A stretch of DNA of 34,111 bases, taken from Azoarcus sp. (GTDB lineage: Bacteria; Pseudomonadota; Gammaproteobacteria; Burkholderiales; Rhodocyclaceae). The stretch lies in contig DYFV01000058.1 in NCBI GenBank assembly GCA_020725025.1, positions 1 to 34,111 of the forward strand, written 5' to 3'. The notes below the pieces were generated by a model, which was not told the origin of the DNA, did no database searches, and saw only the letters and a program-made list of their open reading frames with translations. A program made the position numbers and the translations under genes. This document shows positions 1 to 7,301 of the stretch, piece after piece; positions within the stretch are counted from its first letter, which is position 1; every line of letters starts with the position of its first letter.

Positions 1-131
1 CTACTGCGAAAGAGGTAGGGTGCCGCAGAGGCGCGTGGGGCGGGAGAAATAGCGGGTGCGCCGCGGCGTGCCGAAGCGCGCGCGTTACAGATTCGAACAA
101 TTGCGAGGGGAACTGCTCGACTGCCCAACGC

Positions 132-165
132 TGCGATCGGGCCCGGCGATGCGGGCCCGATCGCA
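132..165 (-). terminator. Strong hairpin after the response regulator gene
   Basis: Two perfectly complementary 13-base arms (132-144 and 153-165), plus one more G-C pair inside, enclose a loop of about six bases. The hairpin begins 8 bases past the stop codon of the response regulator. The position and stem strength suit transcript termination or 3' end protection. No run of T follows on the minus strand, so this is not a textbook intrinsic terminator. Confidence 0.5.
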
Positions 166-173
166 ATGCGACA

Positions 174-818
174 TCAGGTCGACACCGAAGTGAGGCCGCT
201 ACGGATGGCGTACTTGGTGAGCTCGGCGACGCTGTGCAGATCGAGCTTGCGCATGATGTTTCGCCGGTGGACTTCCACCGTGGACGGCGCCAGGTGCAGA
301 CGGTCGGCGATGCGCGTGGACGTGTAGCCTTCCGCGATGAGTTGCAGGACCTGACGCTCCCGCGCGGTGATGCGCGGGGCGGTGGCGTCACGCGGCGTGT
401 TGTCGAGCAGCGCGTTGGTGACGGTCGCCGCGACGTCGGGACACAGGTAGGTGCGCCCCAGCTTCACGGTCTGGATCGCCCGCAACAGCTCGTCACCGGC
501 TTCCGCCTTGGTCACGTAGCCGGTCGCGCCGGCGTTGAGGAGATCGAGGACGAACTGGCGGTCGGAGAAAGCGGACAGTCCGATCACCTTGATGTTCGGA
601 CGTATGGCGAGCAGCCGGCGGGTCGCCTCGATACCGTTCATCCCGGGCATGCCGATGTCGATGCACACCACGTCGATGGGCTGAGTGTTGGCGATTTCGA
701 GCAGCTCGTCGCCGGAGCTCGCTTCGGCAACGACCTTCATCCCCGGCTCTTTCTCGAGCATTGCCCGCAGGGCCTGGCGAAACATCTGGTGATCATCGGC
801 AAGAACGATGCGCGTCAT
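174..818 (-). CDS. NarL/LuxR-family response regulator
   Basis: A 214-residue transcription regulator that should be phosphorylated by the adjacent kinase. The receiver domain spans about residues 1-120, with acidic pair D8/D9, phosphoacceptor D54 (VCID), S82 and K104 in the expected places. The C-terminal LuxR-type helix-turn-helix runs from about 148 to 210 (TARERQVLQLIAEG, then STVEVHRRNIMRKL). The start at 818 gives the family's usual N-terminus (MTRIVLADDH) and has a GGA-type ribosome site. The same frame also opens at 944, where ATG overlaps the kinase stop as ATGA. That would allow translational coupling but adds 42 residues with no domain character. An AT-richer stretch between kinase stop and ATG, with a repeated TGTAAGCRC, suggests a separate promoter and favours 818. 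Targets are not visible. Confidence 0.9.
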   Translation of the reverse strand: MTRIVLADDHQMFRQALRAMLEKEPGMKVVAEASSGDELLEIANTQPIDVVCIDIGMPGMNGIEATRRLLAIRPNIKVIGLSAFSDRQFVLDLLNAGATGYVTKAEAGDELLRAIQTVKLGRTYLCPDVAATVTNALLDNTPRDATAPRITARERQVLQLIAEGYTSTRIADRLHLAPSTVEVHRRNIMRKLDLHSVAELTKYAIRSGLTSVST

Positions 819-884
819 GATTTTTCCGTGGCGGTTGGCCGTACTGGGATCCTGAAACGGGTCAGTATGGGGTCGATCAGGTAG

Positions 885-921
885 TGTAAGCACTTTTTGA
901 CCTCGTTCGAGATGTAAGCGC
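885..921. promoter_or_regulatory. Direct repeat TGTAAGCRC upstream of the response regulator
   Basis: TGTAAGCAC at 885-893 and TGTAAGCGC at 913-921 (plus-strand reading) lie 28 bases apart in the AT-richer gap between the kinase stop and the favoured regulator ATG. Spacing near three helical turns is compatible with two bound dimers. Autoregulation by the NarL-type protein is an inference; no clear -35/-10 pair was found. Confidence 0.3.
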
Positions 922-940
922 GTGTAATGGAAGGCGGACG

Positions 941-3900
941 TCATGGAGCACCGCTCGGCTCGCGCTTGACAGTTGGGGAAGGCGCCTCGCGTGGGGCGCC
1001 CGGTGCACCGCGGGCCACGGGGTCGACCGGCTTGTCGAAGGCGACGGTGACCTCCGTTCCTTTCCCCGGGTGGGAGTGAAGGGTGAAGCGGCCGCCGGCG
1101 AATTCCGCGCGCTCCTTCATGATGATCAGGCCCAGGCCCGGCGACGACCCGGACTCGCCGAGCAGCTCCGGCTCGAACCCTACGCCGTCGTCGGAGATCC
1201 GCAGGGCGATCTCGGCCGGCGTGTCCTCGAGCCGGATGCGGATCGTCTTCGCCAGTGCGTGCTTGGCGCAGTTCGTGAGCGCCTCCTGGGTGATGCGGAA
1301 GAGCAGCGACTGCACGTTGGACGGCAAGGCCATGCGGAACTCGGTCGGATCGATCACGACCGAGATACCGGTGCGGCGGCTGAACTGTTCGGCGTACTCG
1401 TGCAGGGCCGGCAGCAGTCCGGCGTAGTCCAGCGTCGCCGGCCGCAGACTGGTGCAGATCTCGCGAATGCCGCTCGTGGTGTCGTGGAGCAGGGCGTGCG
1501 CGTCGTCGAGCAGCGGCTCGACGTCCTGGAGCACCTGCTCGGGCAACGCGCTCGCAAGGTTGTTGAAGGTGATGCGCAGCGCGGCGAGGTTCGGGCTCGC
1601 ATGGTCGTGCAGCGCGCTCGCCAGCTGGCGACGCTCGCTTTCCTGGACCTCGACAAGGTGCTGCGAGAGCTCGGCCAGGCGCGCTACGTAGGCGGCGCGT
1701 TCGCGTTCGAGCTGCTTGCGATGGGAGTCGTCCGCAAGGGTCATGCGTGCGGCCACGAACTCGCCTTCCGGGCTGAACAGCGCCGTCGAGCTCGCCAGAA
1801 CGGGCAGGGTCGTGCCGTCCTTGCGGAGCAGCTCGAGCTCGAGGGTACGCGATTCCCCGGTGGCGACGAGCTGGCGGAAGTCCTCCTCGAAGGGAATGCG
1901 GCTCTCCGGCGCGAGGATGTCACGGGCCTTCATCCGGCCGAACACCTCTTCCCGGCTGTATCCGAGCCACTGCAGCTCGGTATCGTTGATCCGGATGATG
2001 CACCCATGGGCGTCCAGCGAGTGATAGCCGCAGGGCGCGTTCTGGTAAAGATCCTCCACCTCTTCGGTGCGACGGACCAGCTCGCGCTCGGCGAGCTTGC
2101 GCTCGGTGATGTCCTGGACCGTCCCGTACAGCCGTACCACCCGACCAGAGGGCGACTCGACGGGCACGATCACCGTGAGGTGGTAGCGCGTGCGCCCCGA
2201 GGGCAGCACCACCACCTGCTCGAGTTCCGTCCGCTCGCCGGCGTCGATCGCGTGCCAGAAGGCGTCGCGCGTCTTTTCCAGCGATTCCGGGGCATAGTAG
2301 GTGAGGGCCTCGTTGATGTCCGGCGGCCCGAGCACCATGCGCCGCTCGAACAGACGGAAGAGCTGAGGCGACCAGCTCATCTTGCCGGTGTCGCGCTCCA
2401 GCTCCCAATCCCCCATCTTGCTGATCGCCTGGGCCTCCTGCAGGCGCGCCTCGCTCGCGCGCAGCGCAGCCTCGGTCTGCCGGCGCAGGTTCTCCCGATC
2501 GAACAGGTCGAGCGCGAACGACACATTGTCCGCCATGTCCCGCAGGAGCTGGACCGCTTCCTCGTCGAAGAAGTCGGGTTCGTGCCCATATACGGTGAGG
2601 GTGCCGAAGGGGTCGCCGGCGCGCCGCAGGGGCAGCGATATCGCGCACGCCAGGCCATGGGCGGCAGCCGTGTCGGCAACGCCTCCCGCCGCTGACCGCT
2701 GTGCTTCGGCAAGGAGATCGGCGCTGTGGCACACGCGCTGTTCGCGGTAGGCCCGGCCGGTCGGGCCGCAGCCGCTCGGAACGTCGCCGCGGGTGCTCAC
2801 GGTCAGTGTGTCGAGAAAGCCCACCGCCGGCCCGGCCGCCTCGACCGGCACGATGCGCTCGGCCTCGGTGTCGGCGACCCCGATCCATGCCAGGCGGAAG
2901 CCCCCGTACTCCACCCCGGCCTGGCAGACCGCGCGGTAGACGTCCTCGGGGGTGGCGCTGCGAACGATGGCCTCGTTGGTCTCGGAGATGGCCGCATACA
3001 GGCGCGAGAGCTTGAGGATGCGCGCGGTCGCCTGCTTGCGCTCGGTTATGTCGAGGAGCTGGGAGATGACGTAGGGGGGCGCACCGGTGCCGCTCTCCAC
3101 CAGGGTGCGGCTCACCAGCGTCCACACCACCCGTCCGTCCTTTCGGATCGCCCGCTGCTCGAGCTCGTAGCTCGGAATCTCGCCGTCGACGAGGCGGCGC
3201 AGGAGGGAGAGCTCGTGCGCGGCGTCTTCCGGATGCGTGAGCTCGTCCAGGGTCTTGCCCACGAGCTCCCCTTCGCAGTAACCGAACAGCTCGCACAGCG
3301 CGGGATTCACGCTGACGACGCGCCCCGTGGCGTCCGCCAGCTGCATGCCGAGGGGGGCGTGGGAGAACGCCTGCTGGAAGCGCCGCTCGCTGTCACGCAG
3401 CGCGAGCTCGGCGCACTTGCGCTCGGTGATGTCCTGGGCAATGCCCCGCAGGCGTACGACTTCGCCCCTGTCGCCGGTCTCGGGCTCGCAGCGTGCGGTG
3501 ATCCAGAGGTGGGAGCCGTCGGCGCGCACCATCTCCACGTCGAGCTGAAAGGGGTCGGCCGTCTGCAACGCGCGTGCGAGGGCCGTTTGTACTGCAAGCC
3601 ACGAATCGTCGGTGAACAGCTCCGATGGGGCCATGCGCTGTCCGGCGAGCTGTTCCCGGCGATAGCCCACCAGGGCCCAGATCTCGTCCGGCCACTGGAC
3701 CACATCCTGCCGAACCGGAAGCTCCCAGGTCGTGAGCCGCGCCAGCGCCTGGGCCCGGGCCAAGTCTTCGGTACGGCGGTACAAGGCCTGTTTGGTCTGG
3801 CGTGCTTCCGTCACGTCCATGACCAGACCGCCCAGCCAGATGCTCTCGTGGATACCGCGCCCGATGGGGAAGCAGGACACCGTCCAGTGCCGTGTCGTGC

Positions 3901-4960
3901 CCGGCCGGGCGGGGTCCTCCGCCGACAGGTCCATCGTCTTCGGTTCGCTTCGCCCGTCAAGGAACTCGCGGTAGACCCGCTGTACCGCCCGCGCATACGG
4001 CGGACCGAGCTCACCGACGCCGCGCCCCAGGTGTTCGTCGACGGAGAGTCCGTCCATGGAGGCGAGCAACTCGTTGACCCGCAGATACCGGAGGCGATGA
4101 TCGAGCACGAAGAGCCCGACGGGTGCCGAGTCGAAGAAGGCCTTGAGCTGAAGCTCCCGCTCGAGGCGCGCCATTTCGGCCCGGGCCACGTCGGTCGTCT
4201 CCACCACCGCGGTGACGGCGCCGCCGACCGTTCCGTTCTCCGTCAGGAATGGGTAGAGGTCTACGGTCCATTGCCGGTCCACGTCACCACCGGGAGCCGA
4301 GGTGCCGCGCAGGGTTACGCCGCGCACTTCCTGGGCGTGGCTCAGAACCGCCTGGTACAGGACCTCCAGACTGTCCGCGAGATCCGGAACGACTTCCCGC
4401 AGGCTACGCCCGACATGCTCTTCGGGCGACATGCCGTTCATCTCGGCCAGACTGCGATTCACCTGAACGAAGCGGCAGTCGCAGTCGACGAGCGCCAGCC
4501 CGATCGGAGCGCGCTGGTACATCTGCATGATCTGGGCGAACTGCCGCCGCAGCGCGGCGTCGTCGTCGGGCTCGACGCGGCCTTCCACCGCTACGTAGGC
4601 GGTCCCGGGCAGGCCGGGACCACGAATGGGCCTGAGGGCGAGCTCGAGGCGCCGTGGTCCGCGTTCCTTCGTCGCGGCCAGCATGCCGTCGAGGCGCATT
4701 GCCACGCCGCCGGCAGCGGCGTCGATGGCGCTGCGCAACTCGTCGCGGCGCAATCCGGCCGCTTCGCACCACGGCCCGGCCCATAACGGGCGTCCCTCGA
4801 GCGCCGGAGCTGGCTCGGTACAGATCTCCGCGAGTCGCCGATTGGCACGGACCAACGTGCCGTCGGCGGAAAGAAGTCCCAGCAGCTGCTCCGCGTTGTC
4901 GAGGAGCAGGGCGTCGAGCTGCTCCGGTCGATCGAAGAGCACTGCCTGATTCCTGCTCAT
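941..4960 (-). CDS. Multi-PAS/GAF sensor histidine kinase, NarX/NarL class
   Basis: A 1339-residue sensor kinase with no membrane segment or signal peptide, so probably cytoplasmic. In order: PAS-like domains at about 15-125, 143-255, 271-385, 400-513 and 524-642; a GAF domain at about 655-820; two more PAS domains at about 840-953 and 968-1080; a HisKA_3 dimerisation helix with phosphoacceptor H1118 (SALHDH); and an HATPase_c domain (N-box near QEALTNCAKHA, G1 ISDDGVGF, G2 GLGLIIMKERAEFAGG) ending near 1310. The last 30 residues are Pro/Ala/Gly-rich and disordered-looking. Several PAS modules end in the DITERK-type linker typical of PAS/PAC. The response regulator follows directly, with an ATGA overlap if its long form is used, so the two form a two-component system. 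Ligands cannot be read from sequence; heme or flavin in one PAS is possible but unproved. Confidence 0.93.
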   Translation of the reverse strand: MSRNQAVLFDRPEQLDALLLDNAEQLLGLLSADGTLVRANRRLAEICTEPAPALEGRPLWAGPWCEAAGLRRDELRSAIDAAAGGVAMRLDGMLAATKERGPRRLELALRPIRGPGLPGTAYVAVEGRVEPDDDAALRRQFAQIMQMYQRAPIGLALVDCDCRFVQVNRSLAEMNGMSPEEHVGRSLREVVPDLADSLEVLYQAVLSHAQEVRGVTLRGTSAPGGDVDRQWTVDLYPFLTENGTVGGAVTAVVETTDVARAEMARLERELQLKAFFDSAPVGLFVLDHRLRYLRVNELLASMDGLSVDEHLGRGVGELGPPYARAVQRVYREFLDGRSEPKTMDLSAEDPARPGTTRHWTVSCFPIGRGIHESIWLGGLVMDVTEARQTKQALYRRTEDLARAQALARLTTWELPVRQDVVQWPDEIWALVGYRREQLAGQRMAPSELFTDDSWLAVQTALARALQTADPFQLDVEMVRADGSHLWITARCEPETGDRGEVVRLRGIAQDITERKCAELALRDSERRFQQAFSHAPLGMQLADATGRVVSVNPALCELFGYCEGELVGKTLDELTHPEDAAHELSLLRRLVDGEIPSYELEQRAIRKDGRVVWTLVSRTLVESGTGAPPYVISQLLDITERKQATARILKLSRLYAAISETNEAIVRSATPEDVYRAVCQAGVEYGGFRLAWIGVADTEAERIVPVEAAGPAVGFLDTLTVSTRGDVPSGCGPTGRAYREQRVCHSADLLAEAQRSAAGGVADTAAAHGLACAISLPLRRAGDPFGTLTVYGHEPDFFDEEAVQLLRDMADNVSFALDLFDRENLRRQTEAALRASEARLQEAQAISKMGDWELERDTGKMSWSPQLFRLFERRMVLGPPDINEALTYYAPESLEKTRDAFWHAIDAGERTELEQVVVLPSGRTRYHLTVIVPVESPSGRVVRLYGTVQDITERKLAERELVRRTEEVEDLYQNAPCGYHSLDAHGCIIRINDTELQWLGYSREEVFGRMKARDILAPESRIPFEEDFRQLVATGESRTLELELLRKDGTTLPVLASSTALFSPEGEFVAARMTLADDSHRKQLERERAAYVARLAELSQHLVEVQESERRQLASALHDHASPNLAALRITFNNLASALPEQVLQDVEPLLDDAHALLHDTTSGIREICTSLRPATLDYAGLLPALHEYAEQFSRRTGISVVIDPTEFRMALPSNVQSLLFRITQEALTNCAKHALAKTIRIRLEDTPAEIALRISDDGVGFEPELLGESGSSPGLGLIIMKERAEFAGGRFTLHSHPGKGTEVTVAFDKPVDPVARGAPGAPREAPSPTVKREPSGAP

Positions 4961-5236
4961 GAAGGCCTCGGTGCGCGTGTGCTTCGCAGATGCTTGCGCA
5001 CGGGTAGCCCCGAAAGGCCGTCCGCGGGGTGCAGCACGCCCGAAAGCCGGTTCGGGGGGAATGGAATGAGAGCGCGCCGGATCCGACTCGTCTCGGCATG
5101 GGGTCCCGGGGCGGGTTCCGGCAGGCGGGCAAGCCCCTCCGGAAGCATCAGAGGCCCCGGGCGCGGCGCGTTCCGGGCAGTGTAGCGGGTTCCGCCGGCG
5201 TACCGGCGGTCGATCCTGGGGCCCGGTCGTGTCGGG

Positions 5237-5596
5237 TCACCCCTGGCCCATTTCGGCATCACGGCGTGCCCGGGCGCGGGCGGCGCGTCGCGTCTCGAAC
5301 TTCGGCATTCGTCCCTGCGCGCCCATGGTGACCGACAGCACGCGATGCCCATTGCGTAGCATGTCCCGTTCCTCGGTGGTCTGCTGCAATGCGTGCTTGA
5401 GCTGGCGCACCTCGCTGCGCAACGTGTCGATTTCGGCCAGCAGCGTCTGCTGTTCGCTCTGTAACCGGATGCATGCATAAAGAAGGGGGGTCGAAATTCC
5501 TATCGGGCGGGCGATGCTGCCGCCCGAACATCCATACCAGTTCAACTCACGGATTGCCTCGATCTTCAGCGGCTCCGCGTACCGCGCACTTTGCAT
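5237..5596 (-). CDS. Orphan IS3-type OrfA-like HTH/coiled-coil protein
   Basis: A 119-residue protein. Residues about 5-40 (RYAEPLKIEAIRE, then GISTPLLYACI) follow the helix-turn-helix pattern of IS3-family OrfA. Residues about 45-80 form a heptad coiled coil whose end (TTEERDML) matches the leucine-zipper part of OrfA. After that point the sequence diverges into a basic Arg/Ala-rich tail. The Trp that usually follows the recognition helix is replaced (YACI). No OrfB, frameshift window or terminal repeats are seen on either side, so this is not an intact insertion sequence. The start at 5596 is favoured by a perfect GGAGGAG seven bases upstream; an in-frame opening at 5743 has no such support. 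It is either a decaying remnant or a domesticated DNA-binding protein; the good ribosome site suggests it is translated. Confidence 0.6.
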   Translation of the reverse strand: MQSARYAEPLKIEAIRELNWYGCSGGSIARPIGISTPLLYACIRLQSEQQTLLAEIDTLRSEVRQLKHALQQTTEERDMLRNGHRVLSVTMGAQGRMPKFETRRAARARARRDAEMGQG

Positions 5597-5603
5597 GTGG
5601 TGT

Positions 5604-5610
5604 CTCCTCC
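5604..5610 (-). promoter_or_regulatory. Ribosome binding site GGAGGAG for the OrfA-like gene
   Basis: A full Shine-Dalgarno core lies seven bases before the ATG at 5596. It decides the start of the OrfA-like gene and argues that the gene is still expressed. Confidence 0.7.
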
Positions 5611-5838
5611 ACGTCCTGCGTTCGCCCGGTGTCGTCCAGCGATGCACCGTGCATATTGTTGGTGGTGACGCGTAATGCCGCTGCCGACTCCACGGCAGCC
5701 TGTGCTGCGTGATGCGGTGCATTCGCGTTCTTGTTGGCCGCAATATTACGCAGCGCGGGGAGGCGCCGGAATACCGGGTTTTGAATATATTGGGTGACTA
5801 TTCCCAGCCGTGGTGCGAGCGGTCGTCCGCCTGCGGAC

Positions 5839-6156
5839 TCAGCTGCGGCGTACGAACTTGTCCGGACGAAGCACGCCGACGTCGGAAACGAACACCACCA
5901 TCGCGAAATTTCGGAAATAGGCTTGCTCGACGTGCTGCGTGATGGCCTGGGAGGTATCGGCGTCGCACAGTATCTCCATGCGGATACTCGCGTCCGCGGC
6001 CCAGGCGCCAGGGCGCGGTCCGTGGCTGCCCTGGCCGCGCACGTCCGACACGGTGTAGCCGTGGGCGCCGAGGCGCATCACGTCTTCGGCCAGACGGTCT
6101 TCCAGAGCCGCCTCGGTGATGAGGACGACCAGCTTGCACGGATGCGTGTTGGGCAT
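5839..6156 (-). CDS. sbtB: SbtB-like PII-family regulator
   Basis: A 105-residue PII-like protein. The opening beta strand and helix (KLVVLITEAALEDRLAEDVMRLGAHGYTVSDVRGQG) are the ferredoxin-like fold start of PII/SbtB proteins. A flexible loop (GSHGPRPGAWA) sits at the T-loop position, followed by the second half, IRMEILCDADTSQAITQHVEQAYF. In cyanobacteria SbtB binds adenine nucleotides including cAMP and inhibits the bicarbonate transporter SbtA. Its start lies one base beyond the SbtA stop codon, so the two are surely co-translated. The C-terminal CGPxGC redox loop of some cyanobacterial SbtB proteins is absent here; the protein ends in a short basic tail. Function is assigned from fold and partner gene. 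Confidence 0.82.
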   Translation of the reverse strand: MPNTHPCKLVVLITEAALEDRLAEDVMRLGAHGYTVSDVRGQGSHGPRPGAWAADASIRMEILCDADTSQAITQHVEQAYFRNFAMVVFVSDVGVLRPDKFVRRS

Positions 6157-6157
6157 G

Positions 6158-7096
6158 TCAGTTCCCGTATGCGAAGCCCACGATGCGATCGTAGAGCGGG
6201 ATTCCGATCAGGATGTTGAACGGAAAGGTCACCACGAGGGCGGCCGTGATCGACAGGCCCGGGTTGGCCTCGGGCACCGCGATCCGCATGGCGGCCGGTG
6301 CGGCGATGTAGGAAGCACTTGCCGCGAGCGTGGCAAGGAGCAGGCTACCCCCTGGCGAGAGGCCGATCAAGGCGCCCATCGCGGTTCCCAGCAACGCCGA
6401 GAGGACGGGCATGCCGACCGCGAAGCCGGCGAGGAACGCGCCGCTGGAACGCAGCGCTGCCGCCTGGCCGGCCGCCACCAGTCCCATTTCGAGGAGGAAC
6501 AGGCACAGGACGCCCTTGAACAGCACGAAGAAGAAGGGATCGAGCGGCGCCAGCCCCTGGGGTCCGGCAGCCCAGCCGATCAGCAGCCCGCCGCCCAGCA
6601 GCACCATACTCTTGCCGAGGAAGATCTCGTGAGCGAGCGTGCCCCAGCGGATGGAACGGACGTCGCCGCCGAGGCGCGCGAGCAGGATGCCGACCGCGAT
6701 CCCCGGCATCTCCAGGAGGACCAGGAAGAGCGGGAGGTAGGCCTCGTACGGGATCTGCCGTGCGACCAGGTAGTCCACCGCCACGGCGAAGGTCACCACG
6801 CTCACCGAACCGTAGTGACCGGCGATCGCCGCGGCGTTCAGGCGGTCGAAGCGTCCCAGCTTGTGAAGGATGGGGAAGGCCACCACGGGGATGACGACTC
6901 CCAGCCCCAGGACGGCGACGGCCTGAGGCAGCACGTGCAAGGGATCCTGTTTCGCGAGCTCCATTCCGCCCTTCAGGCCGATCGCGAGCAGCAGGTAGAT
7001 GGAAAGGGTCTCGTAGAGCTGGCCGGGCAGCTTGAGATCCGAACGTGCCAGGCGCGCGGCAAAGCCTAGCAGGAAGAAAAGGGGTATCGCGTCCAT
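6158..7096 (-). CDS. sbtA: Sodium-dependent bicarbonate transporter SbtA family
   Basis: A 312-residue inner-membrane permease with about ten hydrophobic segments from residue 4 onward. Two segments typical of the family are present: GHYGSVSVVTF at 93-103, and a stretch at 260-279 containing SYIAAPAAMRIAVP. In cyanobacteria SbtA is a high-affinity Na+/HCO3- symporter that feeds the carbon-concentrating mechanism; proteobacterial homologues are shorter, as this one is. The PII-like partner follows immediately. ATG at 7096 has only a weak AGG ahead. Upstream, a 10-base direct repeat (7139-7148 and 7155-7164) could be an operator. No RuBisCO or carboxysome gene lies in the window, so a role in carbon fixation is an inference; supplying bicarbonate for anaplerotic carboxylation is equally possible. 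Confidence 0.88.
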   Translation of the reverse strand: MDAIPLFFLLGFAARLARSDLKLPGQLYETLSIYLLLAIGLKGGMELAKQDPLHVLPQAVAVLGLGVVIPVVAFPILHKLGRFDRLNAAAIAGHYGSVSVVTFAVAVDYLVARQIPYEAYLPLFLVLLEMPGIAVGILLARLGGDVRSIRWGTLAHEIFLGKSMVLLGGGLLIGWAAGPQGLAPLDPFFFVLFKGVLCLFLLEMGLVAAGQAAALRSSGAFLAGFAVGMPVLSALLGTAMGALIGLSPGGSLLLATLAASASYIAAPAAMRIAVPEANPGLSITAALVVTFPFNILIGIPLYDRIVGFAYGN

Positions 7097-7138
7097 CGGG
7101 CCTGGGGTCCGGTCAGGGCCACGCCGCGCGGATCGGCG

Positions 7139-7164
7139 GATGGCAGGGTTACCCGATGGCAGGG
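7139..7164. repeat. 10-base direct repeat upstream of sbtA
   Basis: GATGGCAGGG occurs at 7139-7148 and again at 7155-7164, a 16-base period, about 43-68 bases upstream of the sbtA ATG. It could be a tandem operator or chance. The rest of the 205-base gap between mnmC and sbtA shows no clear promoter. Confidence 0.3.
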
Positions 7165-7301
7165 ACGGTCGCTCGGACGACTCTAGGTCGTTATCGGCCG
7201 GGACTGGGCCGGAATCGGGCGGTGGCGGATTCTACCGGTTCGGGGGGAGGGCGGCTAGCAGGGCATACGGGACGGCGGGCGCAGCGACGCCGTTGCCCCG
7301 A

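Noticed and set aside
60..130. tRNA gene suggested by a GTTCGAATC-like T loop on the minus strand
   Set aside because: The flanking bases do not form a T stem, and no acceptor, D or anticodon arm can be folded around it.
234..884. Long open frames on the plus strand opposite minus-strand genes (for example 234-884, 1070-2695, 2726-4786, 7032-9332, 14344-17463)
   Set aside because: They are antisense shadows caused by high GC. Their translations are Arg/Gly/His-rich and match no family, while the opposite strand carries clear conserved proteins.
5192..5209. CCGCCGG-CGTA-CCGGCGG hairpin downstream of the OrfA-like gene as a terminator
   Set aside because: The stem is short and GC palindromes of this size are common here; no T run follows on the minus strand.
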